A DNA stretch of 64,000 nt, from assembly GCF_013184545.1 (NCBI RefSeq), contig NZ_JAAOJA010000006.1, positions 1-64,000 of the forward strand, written 5' to 3'. The translations under genes and the position numbers were made by a program. Origin of the DNA: Pseudomonas tumuqii. Its GTDB lineage: Bacteria > Pseudomonadota > Gammaproteobacteria > Pseudomonadales > Pseudomonadaceae. The notes under the pieces were generated by a model. It had not been told where the DNA came from and did not search any database. It worked only from the letters and a program-made list of their open reading frames with translations. Within the stretch, counting starts at the first letter, position 1, and every line of letters begins with the position of its first letter. Below, piece by piece: positions 25,989 through 34,867 of this stretch.

Positions 25989-26918
25989 ATGAGCAAAGTC
26001 AGCGTACTGGTGGTGGACGACGCCACCTTTATCCGTGACCTGGTGAAGAAAGGCCTGCGCGACCATTTTCCCGGCGTGCAGATCGTCGAAGCCATCAATG
26101 GGCGCAAAGCCCAGCAGTTACTCATCCGGCAAAGCGTCGACCTGATTCTCTGCGATTGGGAAATGCCCGAGCTGTCCGGGCTCGAGTTGCTCAGCTGGTG
26201 CCGTGAGCAGGACAACCTGAAAACCGTGCCCTTCATCATGGTCACCAGCCGTGGCGACAAGGACAACGTGATCCAGGCGATCCAGGCCGGTGTTTCCGAC
26301 TTCATCGGCAAACCCTTTTCCAACGAGCAGTTGGTGACCAAGGTCAAGAAGGCCCTCAGCCGTGCCGGCAAGCTGCAAGCCCTGATGGCCAGTGCGCCGC
26401 CGAAAATGCTCAGCAGTGGCGGCTTTGCCAATGACTCCCTGGCGGCGCTGACCGGCGGGCAGGCCCAGGTGATCAAGCCGGCGGTCGCCGCTACGCCGGA
26501 GGCCGTGGCGACGCGCCAGGAGGCTCCCGCCGCGCCAGCCGCGCCAGCCGCTTCGGCCAAGTCGGCGGGGCAGGCGCCGGGCGGACGTGGCCAGGGCCAA
26601 TTGCGCCTGCCTGGCGGCACCATGAACTGCGTGATCAAGGCGCTCAGCCTCAAGGACGCCCAGTTGGTGGTCAAGCGCGCCGAACTGCTGCCGCAGGTGC
26701 TGGAGAGCGCGGTGCTCGATCTGGAACAGGGCGAAGGTGGCGAGGTGGCGCGGCTCAACGGCTACCTGCATGCGGTGGCGGCGCTGGAACCCAGGCCGGA
26801 CAGCGAATGGCTGCTGCTGACGTTCAAGTTCGTCGACCGCGACCCGCAGAAGCTCGACTACCTGTCGCGCCTGATCGCCCGCGGGACGACGCAGAAGCAC
26901 TTCGTCCCCGGCGCCTGA
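25989..26918 (+). CDS. CheY-type response regulator with C-terminal PilZ-like domain
   Basis: The protein has 309 residues; the ATG at 25989 follows ACAGGAG. Residues 4-125 are a receiver with acidic pocket D10-D11, phospho-acceptor D56 and the lysine of FIGKPF. An Ala/Pro linker leads to a C-terminal domain of about 110 residues resembling PilZ, but the canonical RxxxR and DxSxxG cyclic di-GMP motifs are not evident. There is no DNA-binding domain. A gene of this type follows phoU in P. aeruginosa. The cognate kinase is not in the window. Confidence 0.75.
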   Translation: MSKVSVLVVDDATFIRDLVKKGLRDHFPGVQIVEAINGRKAQQLLIRQSVDLILCDWEMPELSGLELLSWCREQDNLKTVPFIMVTSRGDKDNVIQAIQAGVSDFIGKPFSNEQLVTKVKKALSRAGKLQALMASAPPKMLSSGGFANDSLAALTGGQAQVIKPAVAATPEAVATRQEAPAAPAAPAASAKSAGQAPGGRGQGQLRLPGGTMNCVIKALSLKDAQLVVKRAELLPQVLESAVLDLEQGEGGEVARLNGYLHAVAALEPRPDSEWLLLTFKFVDRDPQKLDYLSRLIARGTTQKHFVPGA

Positions 26919-26930
26919 TCTGTTGCCTGC

Positions 26931-27254
26931 TCAGCCCAGGCGCTGCAGCAGCAGGAAGGAAATCAGCAGCAGCGTATTGATCGCCCAGGCGGCGGTGAGG
27001 AAGCGGGCGATTTCACCGTGGGCTGGATTTTTCACGTTGCCACTGCAGTGCCAGATCTCGCCGATTATCCAGGCGGTATAGCCCAGCAGCACGGCGAACA
27101 TGAGCACGACCGTGGACAGTGCGGCGTCGCTGAAATACACCGCGAGCGTTACGGCCCAGAGAATATTGCTGGGTATCACGCCGTAGAACCAGAAAATCTC
27201 CCGTAGCGGTTTGTCGATCAGCAGGGTGTTGAACATCGAGGTTTTCATGGTCAT
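26931..27254 (-). CDS. small inner-membrane protein of unknown function
   Basis: The protein has 107 residues with three hydrophobic segments (about 22-40, 45-65 and 84-104). The ATG at 27254 is preceded by GAGGATTA. A conserved-looking stretch WIIGEIWHCSGNVKNP sits between helices 2 and 3. I do not recognise a function. The gene stands alone, convergent with the response regulator, their stops 12 bp apart. Confidence 0.7.
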   Translation of the reverse strand: MTMKTSMFNTLLIDKPLREIFWFYGVIPSNILWAVTLAVYFSDAALSTVVLMFAVLLGYTAWIIGEIWHCSGNVKNPAHGEIARFLTAAWAINTLLLISFLLLQRLG

Positions 27255-27569
27255 TAATCCTCATGGCAGTAAAGGCACGCTCGCGTTGCCCGGTGGCCCG
27301 TTCCGTGTCGCCCCGTCGGCAATCGCTCACCATGAGGTTAGCTTGCTCAGGCGTCGCGTCAAAAAGTCGCACGGACTGAGAGCTTGTGAAAAAACTCTCA
27401 CCTGCTGCGACCGCCTGGAGGCGCTCTCGCGACGGCGCTCGATATTTTCACAAGCGCTGAGGGACGACGGTGGATGCGCCAGATCACATTCCACTGTCCT
27501 GGCCCTCGCATGCCTGCAGCGGCGCTGCTAGTCTCAGGGATCTGGAGAGTCACAACCGCCCGTGAGCCC
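27255..27569. other. intergenic region holding a GCTTGTGAA repeat
   Basis: Between the divergent membrane-protein and M23 peptidase genes. It contains the repeat at 27377-27460 and the promoters of both genes, none of which matches a clear consensus. No gene is supported. Confidence 0.45.
27377..27460. repeat. GCTTGTGAA-type repeat with terminal inverted repeats
   Basis: GCTTGTGAAAA (27382-27392) and TTTTCACAAGC (27445-27455) are perfect 11-bp inverted repeats bounding a GC-rich core with a second hairpin (CGCCTGGAGGCG). A shorter relative is at 18806-18860. Confidence 0.65.
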
Positions 27570-28466
27570 ATGCCCTTTCGCCTGACCGTTTTCTGCGCCC
27601 TGCTGCTGGTTGCCAGCCAGGCCGCAGCCCTGACCATCTACAAGTACACCGATGCCAACGGTGTGGTGACCTATACCGATAAGGCGACGGCGGGTGCGCA
27701 GGTGTTCGTCTTCCGCGACCGCATGGTCGAGCGTCTGGACAGCCAGGTGAAGCTGGAAACCCGGAAGCACGCGGCCGGCGATACCCTGCTGGTGCGCAAC
27801 GACCTGTATGCCCCGGTGCAGATCGAGCTGAAGCTGGAGCAGGTCGACAACGCCATCGGCGCCCCGAATAAACCCATCACCTGGGTGTTGCCGCCGCGCA
27901 GCAAGATTCGCCTCGCCACCCTGACCGCGCGCGATGCCAGCAAGCCGTTGCGCTACACGCCGAAACTGCGTTATGCCCTTGGCGACCCGCGCCTGCTGCC
28001 GACGCAGAAGAGCTACCCGCTACCCTGGCGCGGCGGCCCATTCCGCCTGACCCAGGGGGCCAATGGCAAATACAGCCACTTCACCGCCAAAGGGCGTTAT
28101 GCCATGGACATCGCCATGCCCGAGGGCACGCCGATAGTCGCGGCGCGCGGTGGCGTGGTGGTCAAGACCGAGAACCAGCAGAGCGGACGGGGCAACAACC
28201 CCTCCGGCAACTATGTGCGCATCCTGCACGACGACGGCACCATGGGCGTCTACCTGCACCTGATGCAGGGCTCGGTCAGCGTTCGCGAAGGCCAGCGGAT
28301 CAACAGCGGCAGCTTTATCGCCCGCTCAGGCAACACCGGCAACAGCACCGGGCCGCACCTGCACTTCGTGGTGCAGCGCAACGTCGGCCTGGCCCTGGAA
28401 TCCATCCCCTTCGACTTCGCCCAGCCGGTCAACAGCCTGCCGAATTTCGCCGTGGGTGGCGAGTAG
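27570..28466 (+). CDS. secreted M23 (LytM-type) peptidase with N-terminal DUF4124
   Basis: The protein has 298 residues. The signal peptide ends near SQAAA; a DUF4124 segment follows (YKYTDANGVVTYTDK). The C-terminal half is an M23 zinc endopeptidase domain: HFTAKGRYAMDIAMPEGTPI supplies the first ligands and GPHLHFVV the last. Such enzymes cut peptidoglycan peptide cross-links or act as cell-wall regulators. The ATG at 27570 is chosen because it starts a clean signal peptide; the frame is open further upstream. Confidence 0.85.
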   Translation: MPFRLTVFCALLLVASQAAALTIYKYTDANGVVTYTDKATAGAQVFVFRDRMVERLDSQVKLETRKHAAGDTLLVRNDLYAPVQIELKLEQVDNAIGAPNKPITWVLPPRSKIRLATLTARDASKPLRYTPKLRYALGDPRLLPTQKSYPLPWRGGPFRLTQGANGKYSHFTAKGRYAMDIAMPEGTPIVAARGGVVVKTENQQSGRGNNPSGNYVRILHDDGTMGVYLHLMQGSVSVREGQRINSGSFIARSGNTGNSTGPHLHFVVQRNVGLALESIPFDFAQPVNSLPNFAVGGE

Positions 28467-28476
28467 GCAGGTCTAG

Positions 28477-28572
28477 CAGCCTGTCGGATGGGCCAAGGCT
28501 TCGCGGCTAAAGCCCCTCCCACAGGCACCTCGGCCGTAGGATGGTGTTGAGCGCAGCGATACCCATCAACAG
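28477..28572. repeat. compound intergenic repeat (REP-like core plus GTAGGATG element)
   Basis: CGCGGCTAAAGCCCCTCCC at 28502-28520 is the inverse of the element at 4433-4458. It is followed at 28536-28567 by GTAGGATGGTGTTGAGC and GCGATACCCATC, matching 18109-18140. Two repeat families lie side by side between convergent genes. Confidence 0.65.
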
Positions 28573-28610
28573 GCGGCAGAGAGCCGGACAGGCATGGATC
28601 GCCTCCAGCC

Positions 28611-29951
28611 TCAATCCAGCTTGAGCACCTTGGCCAGGACGATCTTCGGCCCCTTCATCTTCTTGACGATGATGCGCAGGCCGTCGACTTCCAGCACTTC
28701 CTCTTCCTCGGGCATGCGCTTGAGGGTTTCGTAGACCAGGCCGGCGAGGGTTTCCGCTTCGATATGGTCGAGGTTGACCCCCAGCAGGCGCTCGACCTTG
28801 AACAGCGGCGTGTCGCCGCGCACCAGCAGCTTGCCTGGCTGGTAGGCGAGGATGCCGCGCTCGGTCTTGTGGTGCTCGTCCTGGATGTCGCCGACCAGGG
28901 CTTCCAGCACGTCTTCCATGGTCAGGTAGCCGATCACCTTGCCGTCGGCCTCCTCGACCAGGGCGAAGTGCGAACCACCCTGGCGGAATTGTTCGAGCAG
29001 ATTGGACAGCGGCATATGCCGGCCAACCCGTTCGATCGGGTGCATCAGCTCGGCCAGTTTCAGCGCCGAGGGCAGCATCTCCAGCAAGGACAGGTGCAGC
29101 AGCAGATCCTTGATGTGCAGCACGCCGACGAACTCGCCAGCGTCTTCGTCGAAGATCGGGTAGCGGCTGTACTTGTGCCGGCGGAACACGCTGAACACCT
29201 CGTGCAGCGGCGCGTTCAGCTCCAGGTAGACCAGGTCTTCGCGCGAGTTGGCCCAGTCCACCACTTCCAGTTCGCCGAGCTCCACGGCCGAGGCCAGCAC
29301 GCGCATGTCCTGGTCGCTGGGGTTGCTGGCGCGGCTGGAATGCAGGATCAGCTTGAGTTCGTCGCGGCTGTAATGGTGCTCGTGGTGCGGTCCCGGCTCG
29401 CCCTGGCCGGCGATGCGCAGGATGGCGTTGGCGCTGGCATTGAGCAGGAAGATCGCCGGGTACATGGCCCAGTAGAACAGGTACAGCGGCGCGGCCGTCC
29501 ACAGCGACAGCAGTTCGGGTTTGCGGATCGCCCAGGATTTCGGTGCCAGCTCGCCGACCACGATATGCAGGTAGGAAATGATCGAGAAGGCGGTGAAGAA
29601 GGCGATGCCGTGCACCAGCTTGGCCGACTCGATGCCGATGGCGCCGAGCAGCGGGGTGAGCAGTTCGGCGAAGGCCGGTTCGCCGACCCAGCCCAGGCCC
29701 AGCGAGGCCAGGGTGATGCCCAGTTGGCAGGCCGACAGGTAGGCGTCCATCTGGTTGTGTACGGTGCGCAGGATATGCCCGCGCCAGCCGTTTTCGTTGG
29801 CCAGGGCCTCGACCTTGGTGGCGCGCAGCCTGACGATGGCGAACTCGGCTGCGACGAAAAAGCCGTTGAGCAGGACCAGCAACAGGGCGAAGAGAACGAG
29901 GCCGAAATCGGCGAAAAAACTGGCGGTGGAGAGACTCGTGGAGGGGTCCAT
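28611..29951 (-). CDS. CNNM/CorC-HlyC family membrane protein with CBS domains
   Basis: The protein has 446 residues. Four membrane segments form an N-terminal CNNM (DUF21) domain (about 1-200), with the family signature LASLGLGWVGEPAF. A CBS pair (about 220-340) and a C-terminal CorC/HlyC domain (about 355-440) follow. Relatives take part in magnesium or cobalt efflux and are often mislabelled hemolysins. It lies downstream of phoR on the same strand, 70 bp away, an arrangement also found in P. aeruginosa. Metal specificity is not determinable here. Confidence 0.88.
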   Translation of the reverse strand: MDPSTSLSTASFFADFGLVLFALLLVLLNGFFVAAEFAIVRLRATKVEALANENGWRGHILRTVHNQMDAYLSACQLGITLASLGLGWVGEPAFAELLTPLLGAIGIESAKLVHGIAFFTAFSIISYLHIVVGELAPKSWAIRKPELLSLWTAAPLYLFYWAMYPAIFLLNASANAILRIAGQGEPGPHHEHHYSRDELKLILHSSRASNPSDQDMRVLASAVELGELEVVDWANSREDLVYLELNAPLHEVFSVFRRHKYSRYPIFDEDAGEFVGVLHIKDLLLHLSLLEMLPSALKLAELMHPIERVGRHMPLSNLLEQFRQGGSHFALVEEADGKVIGYLTMEDVLEALVGDIQDEHHKTERGILAYQPGKLLVRGDTPLFKVERLLGVNLDHIEAETLAGLVYETLKRMPEEEEVLEVDGLRIIVKKMKGPKIVLAKVLKLD

Positions 29952-30021
29952 AAAGGGTTCGGGTAGTGAATGAGCACTAAAGGTTGGGGGCAGTCGTTGG
30001 GTTTTGCAAGCACGCGGCCGG

Positions 30022-31356
30022 CTATTGGCCGCGGCGCACTACCTGCTGGGTGGGGAAATGGCAGGTGAAGGTGCTGCCCTTGCCCGGGCTGCTGTCGATT
30101 TCCAGGCGGGCGCGGTGGCGCAGCAGCACATGCTTGACGATGGCCAGGCCCAGGCCGGTGCCGCCGGTATTGCTCGCGCGGCTGGAGTCGACCCGGTAGA
30201 AGCGTTCGGTCAGGCGTGGCAGGTGCCTGGCCTCGATACCCGGGCCGTTGTCCTGCACCGAGAGGTGCGCGCCCTGCTCGTCGCCCCACCAGCGGATGCG
30301 AATCTCGCCTTCCTTGGGGGTGTACTTGACCGCGTTGAACACCAGGTTGGAGAAGGCGCTGCGCAGTTCCGCCTCGCTGCCCTTGAGGCGCAAGTGCGGG
30401 TCGGCCTCCAGGCTGATGCGGTGCATGCGTTCGCCAGACAGCGCCTGGGCATCGCCCTTGATGCTCAACAGCAGCAGGTCGACCGCTACCGGCTGGTTGT
30501 CCGAGGGGTAGTCGGTGGCTTCCAGCTTGGCCAGCAACAGCAGGTCATTGAGCAGGTTCTGCATGCGCCCGCCTTGCTGCTGCATCTGTTGCAGCGCGCG
30601 CAGCCAGCGCGGATTGACGTCTTCGACGTTGTCCAGCAGGGTTTCCAGGTAGCCGGCGATCACCGTCAGTGGCGTGCGCAACTCGTGAGAGACGTTGGCG
30701 ATGAAGTCCTTGCGCATCTGCTCGAGCTGATACAGGCGGGTGACGTCACGTACCAGCATCAGGTGCTCGCGATTGCCGTAGTGGGTGATATGGAACTGCA
30801 GGCGCCGTCGGTCGTTGAGCGGCGAAGGCAGCTCCAGCGGTTCGAGGTAACTGCCACGCTCGAAGTAGTCGATGAAGCGCGGGTCGCGCAGCAGGTTGGT
30901 GATCGACTGGCCGCTGTCCTGTGGGGTTTTCAGGCCGAGCAGGGTCTCCGCGGCGCGGTTCCACCACTCCAGGTTGCCGTTGTTGTCGAGCATGATCACC
31001 GCATCATTCAGCGCGGCGGTGGATTCCTGCACCCGATCGATCACCGCCTGCAGGCGGCCGCGGGCGCGCAGGTTGCGCCGTTGCAGGTGGTAGATGCTGT
31101 CGAATACCTCGCCCCACAGGCCATAGCCATCCGGTGGCGGCTCGTCCGGCTGGTGCTCTTGCAACCATTTGTGCAGGCGCAGCAACTGGCTCAGGGTCCA
31201 GCCCAGGTGGATGGCCAGGCCGGCTGCCAGCGCCCAGGCGTACTCGCCGGTGAGCAGGCCGAGCAGTAGGCAGGCGCCGATTAACAACAGCAGGCGGCGC
31301 ACCACGGCGCCACGCCAGTTTTGCTTCACTTGGGAGTCATCCGCCAATCGATCCAT
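30022..31356 (-). CDS. phoR: phosphate regulon sensor kinase PhoR
   Basis: The protein has 444 residues from the chosen ATG at 31356 (MDRLADD); the frame continues upstream and an earlier TTG cannot be excluded. Two membrane segments (about 20-57), a PAS domain (about 95-205), then the dimerisation domain with phospho-accepting H224 (NVSHELRTPLT) and an ATPase domain with N (NLVFNAVKYT), G1 (DNGPGI) and G2 (GTGLGLAIVKH) boxes. It phosphorylates PhoB when phosphate is low, under control of PstSCAB-PhoU. It lies 58 bp after phoB. Confidence 0.93.
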   Translation of the reverse strand: MDRLADDSQVKQNWRGAVVRRLLLLIGACLLLGLLTGEYAWALAAGLAIHLGWTLSQLLRLHKWLQEHQPDEPPPDGYGLWGEVFDSIYHLQRRNLRARGRLQAVIDRVQESTAALNDAVIMLDNNGNLEWWNRAAETLLGLKTPQDSGQSITNLLRDPRFIDYFERGSYLEPLELPSPLNDRRRLQFHITHYGNREHLMLVRDVTRLYQLEQMRKDFIANVSHELRTPLTVIAGYLETLLDNVEDVNPRWLRALQQMQQQGGRMQNLLNDLLLLAKLEATDYPSDNQPVAVDLLLLSIKGDAQALSGERMHRISLEADPHLRLKGSEAELRSAFSNLVFNAVKYTPKEGEIRIRWWGDEQGAHLSVQDNGPGIEARHLPRLTERFYRVDSSRASNTGGTGLGLAIVKHVLLRHRARLEIDSSPGKGSTFTCHFPTQQVVRRGQ

Positions 31357-31414
31357 TGAGCCGCTGAGGCAAGCCGGCAATCCTAACCCGTGCCGTCATC
31401 GACCGGGGATACCG

Positions 31415-32104
31415 CTAGCTTTTGCTGGAGAAACGATAGCCCGTGCCGCGCACGGTCTGCACCAGGTTTTCGTAGACCTCGCCGAGCGCCTTGCGCAGGC
31501 GGCGGATGTGCACATCGACGGTGCGCTCCTCGACGTAGACGTTGCCGCCCCAGACCTGGTCGAGCAACTGGCCGCGGGTATAGGCGCGTTCCTGGTGGGT
31601 CATGAAGAACTGCAGCAGGCGGTATTCGGTCGGCCCCATCTCGGCCGGCGTGCCATCGATGGTTACCCGGTGACTGATCGGGTCGAGCAGCAGGCCGCCG
31701 ACCTCGATCGGTCCCTCGCTGTCGCTGGGGCCGGCACGGCGCAGCACGGCCTTCAGCCGGGCGACCAGTTCGCGCGGCGAGAACGGCTTGGTGATGTAGT
31801 CGTCGGCGCCGACTTCCAGGCCCTGGATCTTGTTGTCCTCTTCGCCCTTGGCGGTGAGCATGATGATCGGGATGTCGCTGGTCAGCTCGTCACGCTTGAG
31901 CCGGCGCGCCAGCTCGATGCCGCTGGTGCCGGGGAGCATCCAGTCGAGCAGGATCAGGTCGGGCCTGCGGTCGACGATGATGGCATGGGCCTGCTGGCTG
32001 TTCTCCGCTTCCAGGCACTCGTAACCGGCCATTTCCAGGGCCACCGCGATCATTTCGCGAATCGGTGCTTCGTCATCGACGATCAGGATGTTCTTGCCAA
32101 CCAT
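31415..32104 (-). CDS. phoB: phosphate regulon response regulator PhoB
   Basis: The protein has 229 residues, exactly the usual PhoB size, from the ATG at 32104 ([12 protein letters not shown]). The receiver has D10-D11 and phospho-acceptor D54; a winged-helix OmpR/PhoB domain forms the C-terminus ([30 protein letters not shown]). It activates genes at Pho boxes, here pstS, pstC and its own promoter (32158-32175). It is first in the phoB-phoR operon. Confidence 0.96.
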   Translation of the reverse strand: MVGKNILIVDDEAPIREMIAVALEMAGYECLEAENSQQAHAIIVDRRPDLILLDWMLPGTSGIELARRLKRDELTSDIPIIMLTAKGEEDNKIQGLEVGADDYITKPFSPRELVARLKAVLRRAGPSDSEGPIEVGGLLLDPISHRVTIDGTPAEMGPTEYRLLQFFMTHQERAYTRGQLLDQVWGGNVYVEERTVDVHIRRLRKALGEVYENLVQTVRGTGYRFSSKS

Positions 32105-32157
32105 GGATCCAGCCTCGAGTCGTTGAACTGTCATGCGTGGCATTAGATAACGGAATT

Positions 32158-32175
32158 ATTGCAGTGATATGACAG
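32158..32175 (-). promoter_or_regulatory. Pho box upstream of phoB
   Basis: On the minus strand CTGTCAT-ATCA-CTGCAAT matches the 7-4-7 PhoB direct repeat, 53 bp before the phoB start. It indicates autoregulation. Confidence 0.75.
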
Positions 32176-32216
32176 GTGGGCTGCTGTGGCAAATGGCTGG
32201 GGCGGCCCGCCCCAGC

Positions 32217-33110
32217 CTACCCCCGCAGCGCGTAATCGATGACCAACCCGACAAAGATCGCCAACCCGGCCCAGTGGTTGTGCAGGAAGGCGTTGAAGCA
32301 GGCCATGGGTTTGCGGTTGCGGGTCTTGTGGTATTCCCAGGCGAAACAGCCGGCGGCGACCAGCAGACCGAGGTGGAAATACAGGCCCAGTTCGAAGCGT
32401 GCGGCGGCCAGCAGCAGGCACAGCAGGGCCAGGCCCTGGAGGATGACGATGATCAGGCGGTCGGCGTCGCCGAACAGGATGGCGGTGGATTTGAGCCCGA
32501 TCTTCAGGTCGTCGTCGCGGTCGGCCATGGCGTAGTAGGTGTCGTAGGCCACCGTCCACAGCAGGTTGGCGATGTACAGCAGCCAGGCTTCCGGCGGCAC
32601 GCTGCCGGTCTCGGCGGTGAAGGCCATGGGCATGCCCCAGGAGAAGGCCGCGCCGAGCACCACCTGGGGGTAGAAGGTGTAGCGCTTCATGAACGGGTAG
32701 CTGGCGGCCAAAGCCAGACCGCCGAAGGACAGCCAGACGGTCGCGGCGTTGGTCAGCAGCACCAGGCCGAAGGCCAGCGCCACCAGCGCGGCGAACAGCA
32801 GCAGTGCCTCGCGCGACTGGATCTTGCCGCTGGCCAGGGGCCGCGCCTGGGTGCGTTTGACGTGGCCGTCGAAATTGCGGTCGGCGTAGTCGTTGATCAC
32901 GCAGCCGGCGGCGCGCATCAGGATCACGCCGAAGACGAAGATAAACAGGTTCTTCGCGCTCGGCACGCCTTCGGCCGCGACCCACAGGGCCCACAGCGTC
33001 GGCCATAGCAGCAGGTAGATGCCGATGGGTTTGTCCAGGCGCATCAGCTGGATGAAATCCCAGGCGCGTGGGTGCAGGCGATTCAGCGATTTGAGCAGGC
33101 GGGTGTACAT
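32217..33110 (-). CDS. ubiA: 4-hydroxybenzoate octaprenyltransferase
   Basis: The protein has 297 residues, with about eight to nine membrane helices. The two aspartate-rich prenyl-diphosphate/magnesium motifs are present ([21 protein letters not shown]). It attaches the polyprenyl chain to 4-hydroxybenzoate, the first membrane-bound step of ubiquinone synthesis. The upstream neighbour ubiC, on the same strand, makes the substrate. The start [19 protein letters not shown] is typical. Confidence 0.95.
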   Translation of the reverse strand: MYTRLLKSLNRLHPRAWDFIQLMRLDKPIGIYLLLWPTLWALWVAAEGVPSAKNLFIFVFGVILMRAAGCVINDYADRNFDGHVKRTQARPLASGKIQSREALLLFAALVALAFGLVLLTNAATVWLSFGGLALAASYPFMKRYTFYPQVVLGAAFSWGMPMAFTAETGSVPPEAWLLYIANLLWTVAYDTYYAMADRDDDLKIGLKSTAILFGDADRLIIVILQGLALLCLLLAAARFELGLYFHLGLLVAAGCFAWEYHKTRNRKPMACFNAFLHNHWAGLAIFVGLVIDYALRG

Positions 33111-33177
33111 CGAGCGCGTCTCCGTGCGGGGTGCGCGGATTATACGGAGTCGGCGCGCGGGATGGGGTGATGCGTAC

Positions 33178-33210
33178 CCTGCATTCCCACGCGGAGCCTG
33201 GGAATGCAGG
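33178..33210. repeat. perfect 12-bp hairpin between ubiC and ubiA
   Basis: CCTGCATTCCCA and TGGGAATGCAGG pair around a 9-nt loop. It abuts the GTAGGGTG repeat and lies in the ubiC-ubiA transcript. Confidence 0.7.
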
Positions 33211-33333
33211 GCGTAGGGTGGATGACGCTTTTTTCATCCACCGTTACAGGCGCGAGGTGCGGCTGCGCCGTCGGCCCGTGGGGCGTCGCGCAGATGGCTG
33301 GTGGAAAACGCTTCGCGGTTTTCCACCCTACGC
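33211..33333. repeat. GTAGGGTG-type inverted repeat overlapping the ubiC stop codon
   Basis: GCGTAGGGTGGATGA at the left end faces TTTTCCACCCTACGC at the right end, with an inner hairpin GGTGGAAAACG / GCGGTTTTCCACC. The right arm covers the last codon and TAG of ubiC (33328-33330). Confidence 0.7.
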
Positions 33334-33879
33334 CTCGATCCCGGCGGCCGGCCAGAATTCGGGCAGAAACACTTCGACCACCAGCACCCCGAGGGCGCCG
33401 CGGCTGAAGCAGGAGCGGCGTGCCCACAGGCGTTCGGCGCGCACCTCGCCGGGCAGCCAGGGCGCCGGGTAACGGCAGGCCTGCAGGGCGCTGCGGTCGA
33501 AGGCGCGGTCGCTGAACAGCAGTTCGCCGAGCGAGCGGCTGCCGAGTTGCTCCAGGGCCAGGCCGGAGCCTTCCAGGGCGCTACGGGCGGCCACGCTGCG
33601 GGCGAATACCCAGGGTTGGCCGTGGCCGCGCAAATACACTTCGCGCACCCAGCCCTGACTGCCGGCGGCCACGTTGAGGGCGCTGCATTCGTCGCTGCGC
33701 AGGCGCTGCCAGCCCTCGACCAGCGGGGTGACGCTGAAGCCGTCATGGGACAGCGCGGTTAGCCGGCGGGTCAGCGAGTCTTGATTGAACAGCCAGTCGC
33801 GCACGCCGGCAGCGGGGACCGGGTGCAGTTGGCTGGCGGTCAGCCAGCGTGGCGGATGGGCGAGGGCGGCGTGGGGCAC
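33328..33879 (-). CDS. ubiC: chorismate pyruvate-lyase
   Basis: The protein has 183 residues from a GTG start at 33879. It contains family features: WLFNQDSLTRRL near the start, then REVYLRGHGQPWVFARSV and a late GVLVVEVFLPEFW. It converts chorismate to 4-hydroxybenzoate and pyruvate in the cytoplasm, feeding UbiA downstream. The gene ends inside a palindromic intergenic repeat, so its C-terminal residue is encoded by repeat sequence. Confidence 0.93.
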   Translation of the reverse strand: MPHAALAHPPRWLTASQLHPVPAAGVRDWLFNQDSLTRRLTALSHDGFSVTPLVEGWQRLRSDECSALNVAAGSQGWVREVYLRGHGQPWVFARSVAARSALEGSGLALEQLGSRSLGELLFSDRAFDRSALQACRYPAPWLPGEVRAERLWARRSCFSRGALGVLVVEVFLPEFWPAAGIEA

Positions 33880-33950
33880 GGCAAAATCACCACGAATCGG
33901 AAGCGCGCGAGTCTAGCACGGACGTTCGCGGGCGTAGACGGGTTGCCCTG

Positions 33951-34727
33951 CTACGCCCAACCCTCCAGGCGCATGGTCGCGCGCACCAGGCGTTGCTCCT
34001 CCTGCTCGATCTCCTTGAGGTTGTCGCGGATGCTGAGGATGTGCTCGCGCGCCGCGCGTTGCGCCTGTTCCGGCAGGCGCTCGATCACCGCGTGATAGAG
34101 GCGCGCATGCTGGCGGTCGATCTGGCGTTTCTGCAGCGGCCGGTGATAGAGGTTGTTCACCGAGGCGAACACCGAGTTGAGCATCAGGTCGGTCAGCGAT
34201 TGCAGGGTGTGCAGCAGCACCGGGTTGTGCGACGCCTCGCAGATGGCCAGGTGGAAGGCGTGGTCGAGGCGCGCATGTTCGCGCGGTTCGACCTCGCTCG
34301 GCGGCTCGTTGTGGGCGGCGAGCATTTCCTCGTAACGCCGGGTCAGCAGGACGAAATCCGCGTCGGTGCCGCGCAGGGCGGCCAGGCGCGCCGACTCGGC
34401 CTCGAGCAGGGCACGCACTTCGAGCAGGTCGAACAGGGTGCGTGGCTGCGAGCTGAACAGGTGCATCAGCGGGCTGGCGTCGCGCGGCCCGTTGAGGGTG
34501 GCGACCCGCGAATCGCGGCCCTGGGCGGTCTCGATGATGCCGCGCCCGCGCAGCACCTTGAGCCCTTCGCGCAGTGCCGAGCGGGAAATCCCCAGCTTCT
34601 CGCACAGGCGCCGTTCCGAGGGCAGGGCCTGGCCGGCCTTGAGCACGCCGTCGACGATCAGCCGTTCAATTTTCTCGGCGACCACATCGCTGACCTGGCG
34701 GCGTATTGCGGGCTGTTCTGCATCCAT
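33951..34727 (-). CDS. glcC: GntR/FadR-family regulator of the glc operon
   Basis: The protein has 258 residues. An N-terminal winged helix (LPSERRLCEKLGISRSALREGLKVL) and an FCD ligand domain (about 95-230) define the FadR subfamily. The FCD metal site is suggested by Asp and His residues in DHAFHLAI and RQHARLYHAV. Divergent from glcD, with two copies of a FadR-type operator between. In E. coli GlcC responds to glycolate; here the same is inferred. Confidence 0.92.
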   Translation of the reverse strand: MDAEQPAIRRQVSDVVAEKIERLIVDGVLKAGQALPSERRLCEKLGISRSALREGLKVLRGRGIIETAQGRDSRVATLNGPRDASPLMHLFSSQPRTLFDLLEVRALLEAESARLAALRGTDADFVLLTRRYEEMLAAHNEPPSEVEPREHARLDHAFHLAICEASHNPVLLHTLQSLTDLMLNSVFASVNNLYHRPLQKRQIDRQHARLYHAVIERLPEQAQRAAREHILSIRDNLKEIEQEEQRLVRATMRLEGWA

Positions 34728-34743
34728 CGCGGCACACTCGCTG

Positions 34744-34758
34744 ACTGGTATGACCAGT
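34744..34758. promoter_or_regulatory. GlcC operator, copy 1
   Basis: ACTGGTATGACCAGT is symmetric about its centre and matches the FadR-family pattern TNGT-N3-ACNA. It lies 17 bp before the glcC start. Confidence 0.8.
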
Positions 34759-34852
34759 TATGGTTTATTGAAATTAGGCTGACCAATATAGGCGTGTAAG
34801 CCAGCCTAGATAAAGCCTGAGTCGATAAATGGTGACGCGCGGGCCTGAAAAA

Positions 34853-34867
34853 ACTGGTCATACCAGT
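34853..34867. promoter_or_regulatory. GlcC operator, copy 2
   Basis: ACTGGTCATACCAGT is the exact reverse complement of the copy at 34744-34758, so the same 15-bp site occurs twice, 109 bp apart. It lies 117 bp before glcD. Confidence 0.8.
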
